From: Wolbachia endosymbiont of Cylisticus convexus
GTDB lineage: Bacteria; Pseudomonadota; Alphaproteobacteria; Rickettsiales; Anaplasmataceae
Length of the DNA stretch: 8,702 nucleotides
Assembly: GCF_003344345.1 (NCBI RefSeq)
Contig: NZ_QPIP01000224.1
Location: forward strand, 1 to 8,702
Direction of reading: 5' to 3'
The notes beneath the pieces were generated by a model that saw only the letters and a program-made list of their open reading frames with translations, did not search any database and was not told the DNA's origin. This document shows, in pieces, positions 1 to 6,502 of the stretch (positions are counted from its first letter, which is position 1; every line of letters starts with the position of its first letter). The position numbers and the translations under genes were made by a program.

Positions 1-23
1 GTTCAAAAAAGTGTGTCAAACCG
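1..23 (+). repeat. IS left terminal inverted repeat
   Basis: This begins GTTCAAAAAAGTGTGTCAAA and matches the reverse complement of 1354-1376 at 22 of 23 positions. The GTGTCAAA core is typical of IS256-family ends (family knowledge, recalled). Confidence 0.9.
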
Positions 24-65
24 AAAAAAAGTAATTTATATCAATTTAAAAATGGAGGTTTGACA

Positions 66-1348
66 ATGAGTCAAAAAGTAGTAAACAGAACTAACGGATT
101 GGTAGATTATAAAGAGTTGGAAACAAATATCCTGTCGTCTATACGAGAAGGAAGACCGTTGACAGGAAAGGAGGGAGCATTAACACCATTTATAAAAAAG
201 CTGCTGGAGGCGAGTCTAGAAGGTGAAATAGAAAACCATTTATTAGCTGAAAGTGAAGAAAATAATCGCAGAAATGGGAGGAATGGAAAGACTTTACGTA
301 CAAGTGCAGGTTCATTTGAGCTGTTAACGCCAAGAGATAGAGAAGGAAGTTTTGAGCCGCAAATAGTCAAAAAAAGGCAAACAAGCTTACATCCAGAGCT
401 TGAAACGAAGATTTTGAGCACATTTGCCAGTGGTATGAGCTATAGAGATATAGCGTCACACGTTGAGGAAATTTATGATCACAAAATATCGGTAGCAGAG
501 ATATCAAGTATTACCGACAAATTACTGCCTATAATCAATGAATGGCGTAGTCGTCCACTGCAATCAGTATACCCGATAGTATTTATGGATGGGATGTTCT
601 TTAAGGTCAAGGAGGATGGACATTGCGTAAGTAAATGTATGTACAATATATTGGGCATAGACCAAAATGGCAGAAAAGAAGTCCTGGGCTTTTATTTGGC
701 TGAAAGTGAAGGAGCTAACTTTTGGTTGGAAGTGCTAAATAACCTCAAAGAAAGAGGAGTAGAAGATATTCTGATTGCATGTGTAGATGGGCTAAAAAGC
801 TTTCCTGCAGCCATCAACAGTGTATTTCCCAGTGCAGAAGTGCAGCTATGTATAGTACACCAAATAAGAAATTCTCTGAAATATGTATCCAGTAAAGATG
901 TGAAAGTTTTCATGAATGACTGAAATATGTATCCAGTAAAGATGTGAAAGTTTTCATGAATGATCTGAAAAAAATATATCGTGCTTCAAGTAAAGAAATT
1001 GCTGAGAATTATCTGCTTGAGCTGGAAGGAAAATGGGGAGAAAAGTATCCTTTAGTTATAAAATCCTGGCAGAACAATTGGGAAAACTTATCCAGTTATT
1101 TTAAGTATTCTGGGCCAGTTAGGAAGCTGATTTACACCACTAATCCAATTGAGGGGTTGCATAGACAAATCAGGAAATTTACTAAAACTAAGGGTTCATT
1201 TACTAGTACAAATGCCTTGTACAAACAGGTATATTGTGCTATAAAAAAGGTAGAGCAAAAGTGGATTATGGCTCTCCCTAATTGGGCTTTAACTATGTCT
1301 CAACTTGATATTTTCTTTCCAGATAGGTTGAAAATTGAGTTGAACTAA
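66..1348 (+). pseudogene. IS256-family DDE transposase, frameshifted by a 44-bp duplication
   Basis: This encodes the enzyme that cuts and joins the ends of the element. A GGAGG at 54-58 lies 7 nt before the ATG at 66, a better start than the TTG at 60. The first frame ends at a stop at 921-923; the rest continues in another frame to 1348. Removing one copy of the duplication at 876-963 restores a 412-residue protein, the normal IS256 length. Counting from the ATG, the first two acidic catalytic residues are D175 (in FMDGMFF) and D241 (in CVDGLKSF), followed by the family CxxH motif in CIVHQIRNS. The catalytic glutamate lies in TTNPIEGLHRQIRK, codon 1151-1153. The break falls between the second aspartate and the glutamate, so neither half is catalytic alone. 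A GTG at 944 could start the second half, but no function is expected. Confidence 0.93.
876..963 (+). repeat. Exact 44-bp tandem duplication inside the transposase
   Basis: Bases 876-919 and 920-963 are identical over 44 bp, each beginning CTGAAATATGTATCCAGTAA and ending CATGAATGA. Because 44 is not a multiple of three, the second copy shifts the frame and creates a TGA at 921-923. The perfect identity suggests a recent slippage event. Confidence 0.95.
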
Positions 1349-1353
1349 AAATG

Positions 1354-1376
1354 CGGCTTGACACACTTTTTTGAAC
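1354..1376 (-). repeat. IS right terminal inverted repeat
   Basis: Read on the - strand, it begins GTTCAAAAAAGTGTGTCAAG. The single mismatch to the left repeat is at the 20th base. It starts 5 bp after the transposase stop codon, the usual tight packing of this IS family. Confidence 0.9.
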
Positions 1377-1377
1377 A

Positions 1378-1494
1378 TTCCCGGTAAATGATGTAACTTT
1401 GGATAAAAACATAGTAGAATTTAATGTAACTCCAACTGTAGAGAGCTACTCACAAGAGGTAAATAAAATTGTAATCTCGAAAATCGGTGCTTGA
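1378..1494 (+). pseudogene. 3' remnant of an unidentified gene cut by the IS
   Basis: Directly after the IS right end, an open frame of 38 codons runs to a TGA at 1492-1494. It reads FPVNDVTLDKNIVEFNVT and continues through PTVESYSQEVNKIVISKIGA. It has no start codon of its own, and in this frame a stop lies just inside the IS. The hydrophobic and polar residues alternate like beta strands, as at the C-terminal end of a structural protein. A prophage tail or baseplate protein is conceivable because cif genes of phage WO lie near tail genes, but I do not recognise the sequence and this is inference only. The 5' part would lie left of the window. Confidence 0.45.
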
Positions 1495-1540
1495 AGAAAG
1501 GTAATTTATAACCCTTGGCCTTGCCTAAAAATCTGTTATT

Positions 1541-3508
1541 TTAACCTAGAGCACTTGTACTTCTCCTATTTCCACTTGACTTGCTATGCTGCACTGAGTG
1601 ACTTGAGTTGATACTAGCGCCCTGATTTTCTGCATAACCTTCTCTACAGGAATTTGACGAAGAGTTTACTATATCGCCATACTCTAAATCTTTTACTGCT
1701 TCCAATGCTGCTTCCTCAATTTTTTCAGATAAGCTAACTCTTTCAGAAGACTGACAAAGCTCTCTAGATCGTTCAAAATACCCTTGTTTTATAGCTTGAT
1801 TAACTGATAAACCTCCTAATAAGCAATTTTCCCCTATTTCTTCGTTACAGCTTTTCAATTTCTCTAACTTTTCTTGATCTCTTACTTCTATCCCTATGAG
1901 ATTTTCATCCTCCTCATCAAGATATAATTCAACTTCTAACTCCCCCAAGCTGGTGTAGAAAGTTAACACTATACCGTCACTACCTGCAATGTCAGTGTAA
2001 TTTCTGCTTTTTTCTTCAAATTCAACTATTACTTTACTTTCTCCTATCTCCAACTCGCAGACTTCTAATTCTAGATTTTCCACCTCCAATTCATTTGTAA
2101 TTTTTACAACCTCAACAATACTACCTTGTGGATACTTTATATGAGAATATATATTATCTATGCTTATTTCTAACTCATCTTGAATTTGTTTGTTTTTGTT
2201 CACAATGCTTTCATACGCAGCACTTTTTAGCTGATCCATAATGTATTTACATTCACCAAAAAGACATTTATCAAACTCTTTCTCTTCATCTTCATGAAAC
2301 CCTTTACTACGAGGATTTATAAATCCCATAGTTGCATGTGATATCCTATCGTTATAGAAAAAATCTCGCTGCACTTTCCCGCCTTTTAATAGTAAATTTT
2401 TAACAATATCTTGTATAATACTCACACTTTCTTCATCTGTTGCTAGATCTTCACTATAATAAATAAATTTGCCAGAGGTTACTTCTGTAACCTCTTCAAG
2501 AACATCTAGCACTCTCCTAAGTATTAAATTCACTACAGTTGTTCCATTGTCGCCACAATATGAGTTCAACTTTATTCCCTTTTTAAGATAATTATTTACT
2601 ACACATCTAATTTCTTCTAGAGCACCCCTTACCCAAATTTCTTCAGACTTTTGTGTAATTTCTTTTATTAGAACACCCCTTAGAGTATTACCTTCTCCAT
2701 ACTTTTGTGTAACTTCTTCTATTAGAGCATACTTTAAAGCATTCTTTGTCCAATCTTTTCCATACTTTCTTATAATTTCTTCTATTAGAGCATCCTTTGT
2801 CCAATCTTTTCCATACTTTCTTGCAATTTCTTCTATTAGATCATCCTCTGTCCAATCTTTTCCATACTTTCTTATAATTTCTTCTATTAGATCATCCTTT
2901 GTCCAATCTTCTCCAGACCTTTGTATAATTTCTTCTATTAGATCATCCTCTGTCCAATCTTTTCCATACTTTCTTGCAATTTCTTCTATTAGATCATCCT
3001 TTATCCAATCTTCTCCATACTTTTGTATAATTTCTTCCATTAGAACATCCTCTGTCCAATCTTTTCCATACTTTCTTGCAATTTCTTCTATTAGATTATC
3101 CTTTGTCCAATCTTTTCCAGACTTTTGTATAACTTTTTCTATTAGATCATCCTTTAGAGCATTCTTTGTCCAATCTTCTCCATACTTTCTTATAATTTCT
3201 TCTATTAGATCATCCTTTGTCCAATCTTTTTTATACTTTTGTGTAATTTCTTCTTTAATTTCCTTATACTTTTGCTTACTTTTCTCCTGTCTATTTTCCA
3301 TTTCCTTATAAAACTCTTCAACCAATAAACTCTCTTCATCAGTCAAAGGGTTATCTGAATCATAGCTTGAGTTCGAGTCTTCCCCTGAGTTTAAATTGCT
3401 TAGAGCAGTATTTGGCTGTGAATCCCGATACTCTGAAGAATAATAACTTTTTGAGCTAGTTTGTTCTGCGTATTCCACACATCGCTTGTTTTTTACCTCA
3501 CTACTCAT
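1541..3508 (-). CDS. Tandem-repeat, acidic protein of unknown function (about 655 aa)
   Basis: I do not recognise a family. The reading frame extends up to an ATG at 3547, but that codon lies upstream of the -10 box at 3534-3539. The ATG at 3508 has TGAGGT 7 nt before it, so 3508 is preferred. Residues below count from that start. Residues 1-75 are rich in Ser, Tyr, Asp and Asn and look disordered. Residues 84-294 hold about eleven 17-residue repeats with consensus DDLIEEIIRKYGKDWTK; two units carry an extra NALK. Residues 305-450 look globular and helical. Residues 450-560 are very acidic, with alternating Glu, Leu and Val. The C-terminal 35 residues are Ser/Asn-rich. There is no signal peptide or membrane segment. 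The frame is intact despite repeats prone to slippage, which argues for selection. A secreted, host-facing protein that binds partners is a guess from context. Confidence 0.85.
   Translation of the reverse strand: MSSEVKNKRCVEYAEQTSSKSYYSSEYRDSQPNTALSNLNSGEDSNSSYDSDNPLTDEESLLVEEFYKEMENRQEKSKQKYKEIKEEITQKYKKDWTKDDLIEEIIRKYGEDWTKNALKDDLIEKVIQKSGKDWTKDNLIEEIARKYGKDWTEDVLMEEIIQKYGEDWIKDDLIEEIARKYGKDWTEDDLIEEIIQRSGEDWTKDDLIEEIIRKYGKDWTEDDLIEEIARKYGKDWTKDALIEEIIRKYGKDWTKNALKYALIEEVTQKYGEGNTLRGVLIKEITQKSEEIWVRGALEEIRCVVNNYLKKGIKLNSYCGDNGTTVVNLILRRVLDVLEEVTEVTSGKFIYYSEDLATDEESVSIIQDIVKNLLLKGGKVQRDFFYNDRISHATMGFINPRSKGFHEDEEKEFDKCLFGECKYIMDQLKSAAYESIVNKNKQIQDELEISIDNIYSHIKYPQGSIVEVVKITNELEVENLELEVCELEIGESKVIVEFEEKSRNYTDIAGSDGIVLTFYTSLGELEVELYLDEEDENLIGIEVRDQEKLEKLKSCNEEIGENCLLGGLSVNQAIKQGYFERSRELCQSSERVSLSEKIEEAALEAVKDLEYGDIVNSSSNSCREGYAENQGASINSSHSVQHSKSSGNRRSTSALG
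2696..3214 (-). repeat. 51-bp coding tandem repeat array
   Basis: About ten units of 51 bp (17 codons) lie head to tail, two lengthened to 63 bp by a 12-bp insert encoding NALK. A more degenerate unit lies on each side, to about 2640 and 3260. On the + strand each unit contains a variant of ccatactttcttataatttc followed by ttctattagatcatcc. All length changes are multiples of three. Inner units are nearly identical and outer ones diverged, the usual picture of expansion from the middle of an array. An array like this is likely to vary in copy number between strains. Confidence 0.93.
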
Positions 3509-3515
3509 AGCATGT

Positions 3516-3521
3516 ACCTCA
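3516..3521 (-). promoter_or_regulatory. Ribosome binding site that decides the repeat-gene start
   Basis: TGAGGT on the - strand lies 7 nt before the ATG at 3508. No comparable site precedes the longer alternative start at 3547. Confidence 0.6.
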
Positions 3522-3533
3522 TCTTTGATGTTT

Positions 3534-3561
3534 ATTGTAACATGCAAGCGAAAATTAACAA
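3534..3561 (-). promoter_or_regulatory. Sigma-70-like promoter of the tandem-repeat gene
   Basis: On the - strand, TTGTTA (3561-3556), a 16-bp spacer and TACAAT (3539-3534) predict a transcript start near 3527, about 19 nt before the preferred ATG at 3508. The site lies between the ankyrin pseudogene and the repeat gene, so the latter need not depend on the cif operon. It was found by eye in AT-rich DNA. Confidence 0.5.
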
Positions 3562-3592
3562 GAAAAACATCCTGTCTACCAGCTTAATAGTT

Positions 3593-4025
3593 TCATCTAC
3601 CCATTTCTGGTCCGTATAAGTTCTCCACGTTCACATTGTTCATGTTGCCATTGGGTTCTGCAGCTTGCAATAGAGCTTGGCTGTTATTAAGGTTAGCAAA
3701 ATGCAAAGCAACATTTCCATTATTATCCTGTATACTAGTGTCTGCTCCGTTATCTAGTAGAACTTTTAGTGCATCTAAATGCAAAGGAGTCATCCCACTT
3801 AGATCCTGTGGTATCAGATAGAAGTGCAACTATACAGCTGTAATTCCCTAGAGCAGCATGATGTACAGGACTCCACTCACCATCGCTCTCACTAATAGTT
3901 GCATAATTGTTATTATTATCTTCCGCACCAAAAAACTCATCATCATGCTGTTCTTCAGTAGCTAATCCACCAAATGGCTTTTTTGCACAAACCTGCTTAC
4001 TCTCTAAGATATATTCTAACACCAT
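3593..4025 (-). pseudogene. Ankyrin-repeat protein gene, frameshifted and shortened
   Basis: The first frame, from an ATG at 4025 preceded closely by GAGGGA, begins MVLEYILESK and reaches an ankyrin-like unit (EWSPVHHAALGNYSCIVALL). It then runs out of register and stops at 3750-3752. The ankyrin pattern resumes one base out of phase at about 3800 with GMTPLHLDALKVLLDNGADT, then NNGNVALHFA, ending at 3593. One extra base in TCTAAGTGGG would explain the shift. The central unit also lacks the AA..G segment between TPLHL and LKVLL, an apparent in-frame deletion. The two or three units left are too few for a stable ankyrin fold. Ankyrin proteins are common in Wolbachia, including near cif genes, and some are probably host-directed. 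This one is probably dead, unless the second frame is expressed alone from 3829. Confidence 0.8.
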
Positions 4026-4047
4026 ATTCCCTCAATCTATAAATATA

Positions 4048-4176
4048 TTATGCACAATAATTAGCATGAATAAAAGCTAATGCAAGCATAACTTTTCTAA
4101 TTTTCGTGTTTTTTAGAGAGTTGTGTTCTCCTACTGTAACTTCATATGACTTTGAGCCTGCTATCTTCTTAATTAG
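4048..4176 (-). other. 42-codon open stretch without a start, possible gene remnant
   Basis: Between cifB and the ankyrin pseudogene, the - strand has 42 sense codons between two stops. It reads LIKKIAGSKSYEVTVGEHNS, then LKNTKIRKVMLALAFIHANY and CA. The only internal ATG is at its thirtieth codon, and no ribosome binding site was seen. The composition is protein-like, but the stretch is short and AT-rich sequence can give this by chance. Just upstream, the sequence TTGTTGCATAGCTAATTAAG looks like Wolbachia IS debris, a weak impression from memory. The rest of the 267-bp gap (4026-4292) shows nothing else I can support; no strong terminator was found after cifB. Confidence 0.25.
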
Positions 4177-4292
4177 CTATGCAACAAGGCTGTTTCCGGA
4201 CAACTTCGAAAATGTTAGGGCAAACTGCCATATACATTTTACCAGTACAATCTATTATACACTTAATTTGATATGTAAATTCTCAATAACCC

Positions 4293-6491
4293 TCATCTGC
4301 CAGGAAGATCATCTGCAGAACTGTGTCCTAAGTTGTCCCTTATACGAAGAACATCCTTAACTGATATAAGAGTATCTGGCCTCTGCGCACGATCATTCCA
4401 TATAGCGTACGATAAAACTACTGTGTCTCCATCGGTAATACGCTTATATCCTCTACATTGCAAATAACTATTTAACTGATTATTTGCCTCTTGTTTTTTA
4501 TCCTGTAGTTCGCCCGTGCCAGCAAACTTTAACTCTATCCCAATTGGATGAACACCACCTCCACTTTCTACAGACCGTAACAACACCAAATCTATCTTCT
4601 CTCCTCCTCCCAACTGGAATTCTATAATTACCCTAGCAGGATTATTACAAGTATAAAACAATCCGTGCAACACAGAATGAAACCCAACCTCTTGGGCGTT
4701 ATTTCTATTCACTACCCACTTTAACGGAAATAGCACATTAGAAATTGCTTGAAATAATCCCTTGTGCCTATTCACATCTTGCCAACCGGTATTCATCATG
4801 ACATTTGCAGTGTTGTGTACATTACTACCACCACCTACTGGTAAAAGCTCACCTTGAAAAGACTGATTGCCCTTATGCTGTAGATAATCGGCAGGTGATT
4901 GAAATTGTGTCACATTAACGGCTAAACCAAGATCATCCTCAGCTCTTCTACTTGGATTCAATGTGCACACCACTTCATATACTCTAGCATCTGGCCAACG
5001 TGACAAGTCTAGGCCTTGTAGGGGAAATTGGTGAGCTAACGCGTGACGAATATCAAGCACAAAAACTCCTTCTTCTCCTGCCCATAACGCTCGTAAAACC
5101 ATAGTTAAGGCACGATCCCCAACATTTACTTGTGCTACTCCTCCATGTCGACCTCGCATCCTATCATCATCATGGTATTGAAACAAGTACTTATCTACAT
5201 ATACCTCACTTCCATCTTCCAACTCAATTCTTCTTTTTGCAAACGCAGCACTTGCAAAAGTAAATCTAGTTGTGTAGGAAAATACTCTGCTGTTAGTACC
5301 TCTAGTGTCAGGCACAGCAGGCACACCAAAAGATGGATATAGTAAATAGTTTCTAACACTCTCTTGAATTTCGGCCATAGATCCATTAAACAGCCTTTCT
5401 ACTAAAGAAGATTCTCTTTCCAAAAAGCTTTGAGTACTAAGCTGTAAACGTTCGTTGTTATCTAAATCAAAATTTAATCCTACACAAACAGCATCATCCG
5501 ATGAGGTGTGGATGGATATAGATGAAACAGGACATCTTGTAACGTAATTTTCAGCCTGTGCCAACGCTCGATCAGCACATCTGTCTCTTGTTTGCCCTGC
5601 CTTGAGTTCAATTATAATAGGAACAGAATCTATCAATCGTTGTACACCACGTACAAGAAAAGTAATATCTGTATATCCACCCCCCACAAATAACTCAAGG
5701 TAAATACCAGCTGTATGACGATACCTAAAATTCATCAAAAATCCTGACAGAAAACCATGATAGTCTGACTCCTTGCCATTGAAATCTAGTACCTGATTGT
5801 ACCTATTGTAGAGATTAATTATGTACTGCAAAACATCATCAATAGTATCAACAACATCATCTGCATTATTACTTGCCAGATCTCCTAATAGACCTGACAG
5901 GAAACCTTGTTGTATACCAAAGGTCCTGGTGATCTCTTCAAAACCACCATCGCATGGAGATGCTGAATTTCCAGTAAATGCATTTCCCTCACGAATTTTT
6001 ACACATCTTATTTCTTCCTCTTCTCCTTGATTTTCTGCCCATGCAAATGTTTTATACTCTTCCCATGCAAACCGCCTAGCCCGTAATGCAACATTCTGCT
6101 GTTGTAAATTATTCTCTATCCACAATTTCTCTTGCTGACTAAATCTTGAACCAAAACTATTTTGTCTATCGGCAATAGTAAAACATCTTACAATTCTGTA
6201 ACCTCTTCTATCTCTGTCATTAGTTAATACAGCAACCTTTAAATTTCCTTTTCTAGGTCTACCTGGATCATTGTCAAAACGAAAATAAATTTTTTCATTA
6301 TCTGCAACATCAGAATCAAACGCAGTAGCAAACATACCAAAAAAGAATGCAGGGAAAAAGCGACCCTTACCAACCGAGTGCAAGAAAGATGGACATTGAT
6401 CCAAGAAAGACTCAAACCTTTCTGTAAACTCCCGACAATTTCCATCTAACAAATTTCTAATGAATCCGATATTTTCACCATTGTTATGCAT
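4293..6491 (-). CDS. cifB: Cytoplasmic incompatibility factor CifB, dual PD-(D/E)XK nuclease class
   Basis: This is the modifying (toxin) half of the CI pair: made in the male germ line, it acts on paternal chromatin and is countered by CifA. The 732-residue length and two PD-(D/E)XK domains with no downstream Ulp1-like protease place it with the nuclease-only types (II-IV) rather than the DUB-bearing type I or the much larger type V. In domain 1, the helix YHGFLSGFLMNF (244-255) precedes D275, E295 and K297 (IIIELKAG), then Q312 and Y316 (QAENY). In domain 2, VGFHSVLHGLF (602-612) precedes D634 (EKIDLVL), E653 and K655 (GIELKFAG), then Q672 and Y676 (QLNSY). Both catalytic sets and both QxxxY motifs are intact. 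Residues 1-230 form the N-terminal part, which is not a nuclease. The gene starts 9 nt after cifA with a good ribosome binding site. The type number cannot be fixed by eye. Confidence 0.93.
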   Translation of the reverse strand: MHNNGENIGFIRNLLDGNCREFTERFESFLDQCPSFLHSVGKGRFFPAFFFGMFATAFDSDVADNEKIYFRFDNDPGRPRKGNLKVAVLTNDRDRRGYRIVRCFTIADRQNSFGSRFSQQEKLWIENNLQQQNVALRARRFAWEEYKTFAWAENQGEEEEIRCVKIREGNAFTGNSASPCDGGFEEITRTFGIQQGFLSGLLGDLASNNADDVVDTIDDVLQYIINLYNRYNQVLDFNGKESDYHGFLSGFLMNFRYRHTAGIYLELFVGGGYTDITFLVRGVQRLIDSVPIIIELKAGQTRDRCADRALAQAENYVTRCPVSSISIHTSSDDAVCVGLNFDLDNNERLQLSTQSFLERESSLVERLFNGSMAEIQESVRNYLLYPSFGVPAVPDTRGTNSRVFSYTTRFTFASAAFAKRRIELEDGSEVYVDKYLFQYHDDDRMRGRHGGVAQVNVGDRALTMVLRALWAGEEGVFVLDIRHALAHQFPLQGLDLSRWPDARVYEVVCTLNPSRRAEDDLGLAVNVTQFQSPADYLQHKGNQSFQGELLPVGGGSNVHNTANVMMNTGWQDVNRHKGLFQAISNVLFPLKWVVNRNNAQEVGFHSVLHGLFYTCNNPARVIIEFQLGGGEKIDLVLLRSVESGGGVHPIGIELKFAGTGELQDKKQEANNQLNSYLQCRGYKRITDGDTVVLSYAIWNDRAQRPDTLISVKDVLRIRDNLGHSSADDLPGR

Positions 6492-6495
6492 AAAA

Positions 6496-6502
6496 CACCT
6501 CT
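6496..6502 (-). promoter_or_regulatory. cifB ribosome binding site overlapping the cifA stop
   Basis: AGAGGTG on the - strand shares its first two bases with the TAG stop of cifA (6503-6501) and lies 4 nt before the cifB ATG at 6491. This favours coupled translation from one message. Confidence 0.7.

Larger units (their letters stand above)
1..1376 (+). mobile_element. IS256-family (Mutator-type) insertion sequence, inactive by frameshift
   Basis: The element is bounded by near-perfect 23-bp inverted repeats at 1-23 and 1354-1376 (22 of 23 positions match). It carries a single transposase reading frame of the IS256 type on the + strand. The left end coincides with the first base of the window, so the 8-9 bp target duplication usual for this family cannot be checked; bases just after the right end read attcccgg. 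The transposase frame is broken, so this copy should not move by itself, but its ends look intact and an active relative elsewhere in the genome could mobilise it. It has inserted just upstream of, or inside, the gene remnant at 1378-1494. Confidence 0.9.

Noticed and set aside
66..1348. Programmed frameshifting to make a full transposase
   Set aside because: IS256-type transposases are normally a single frame, there is no slippery heptamer at the break, and the break is fully explained by the exact 44-bp duplication.
1495..1540. Rho-independent terminator after the tandem-repeat gene
   Set aside because: The GGCAAGGCCAAGG stretch has only very short self-complementarity and lacks a following T-run.
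2640..3260. CRISPR array
   Set aside because: The 51-bp units are contiguous coding repeats with no spacers, and length changes are all multiples of three.
4106..4360. 84-codon + strand open frame overlapping the 3' end of cifB
   Set aside because: It overlaps cifB antisense at its end and crosses the gap, has no ribosome binding site and reads as low-complexity aromatic sequence. It is better explained as a shadow of the intergenic remnant and cifB.
5130..5342. 70-codon + strand open frame inside cifB
   Set aside because: It lies wholly antisense to the conserved cifB coding sequence and has no start signals.
4293..6491. Possibility that CifB carries a Ulp1-like deubiquitylase at its C-terminus
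   Set aside because: The protein ends about 75 residues after the second nuclease catalytic lysine, leaving no room for the domain, and no His-Asp-Cys pattern of that family is visible.
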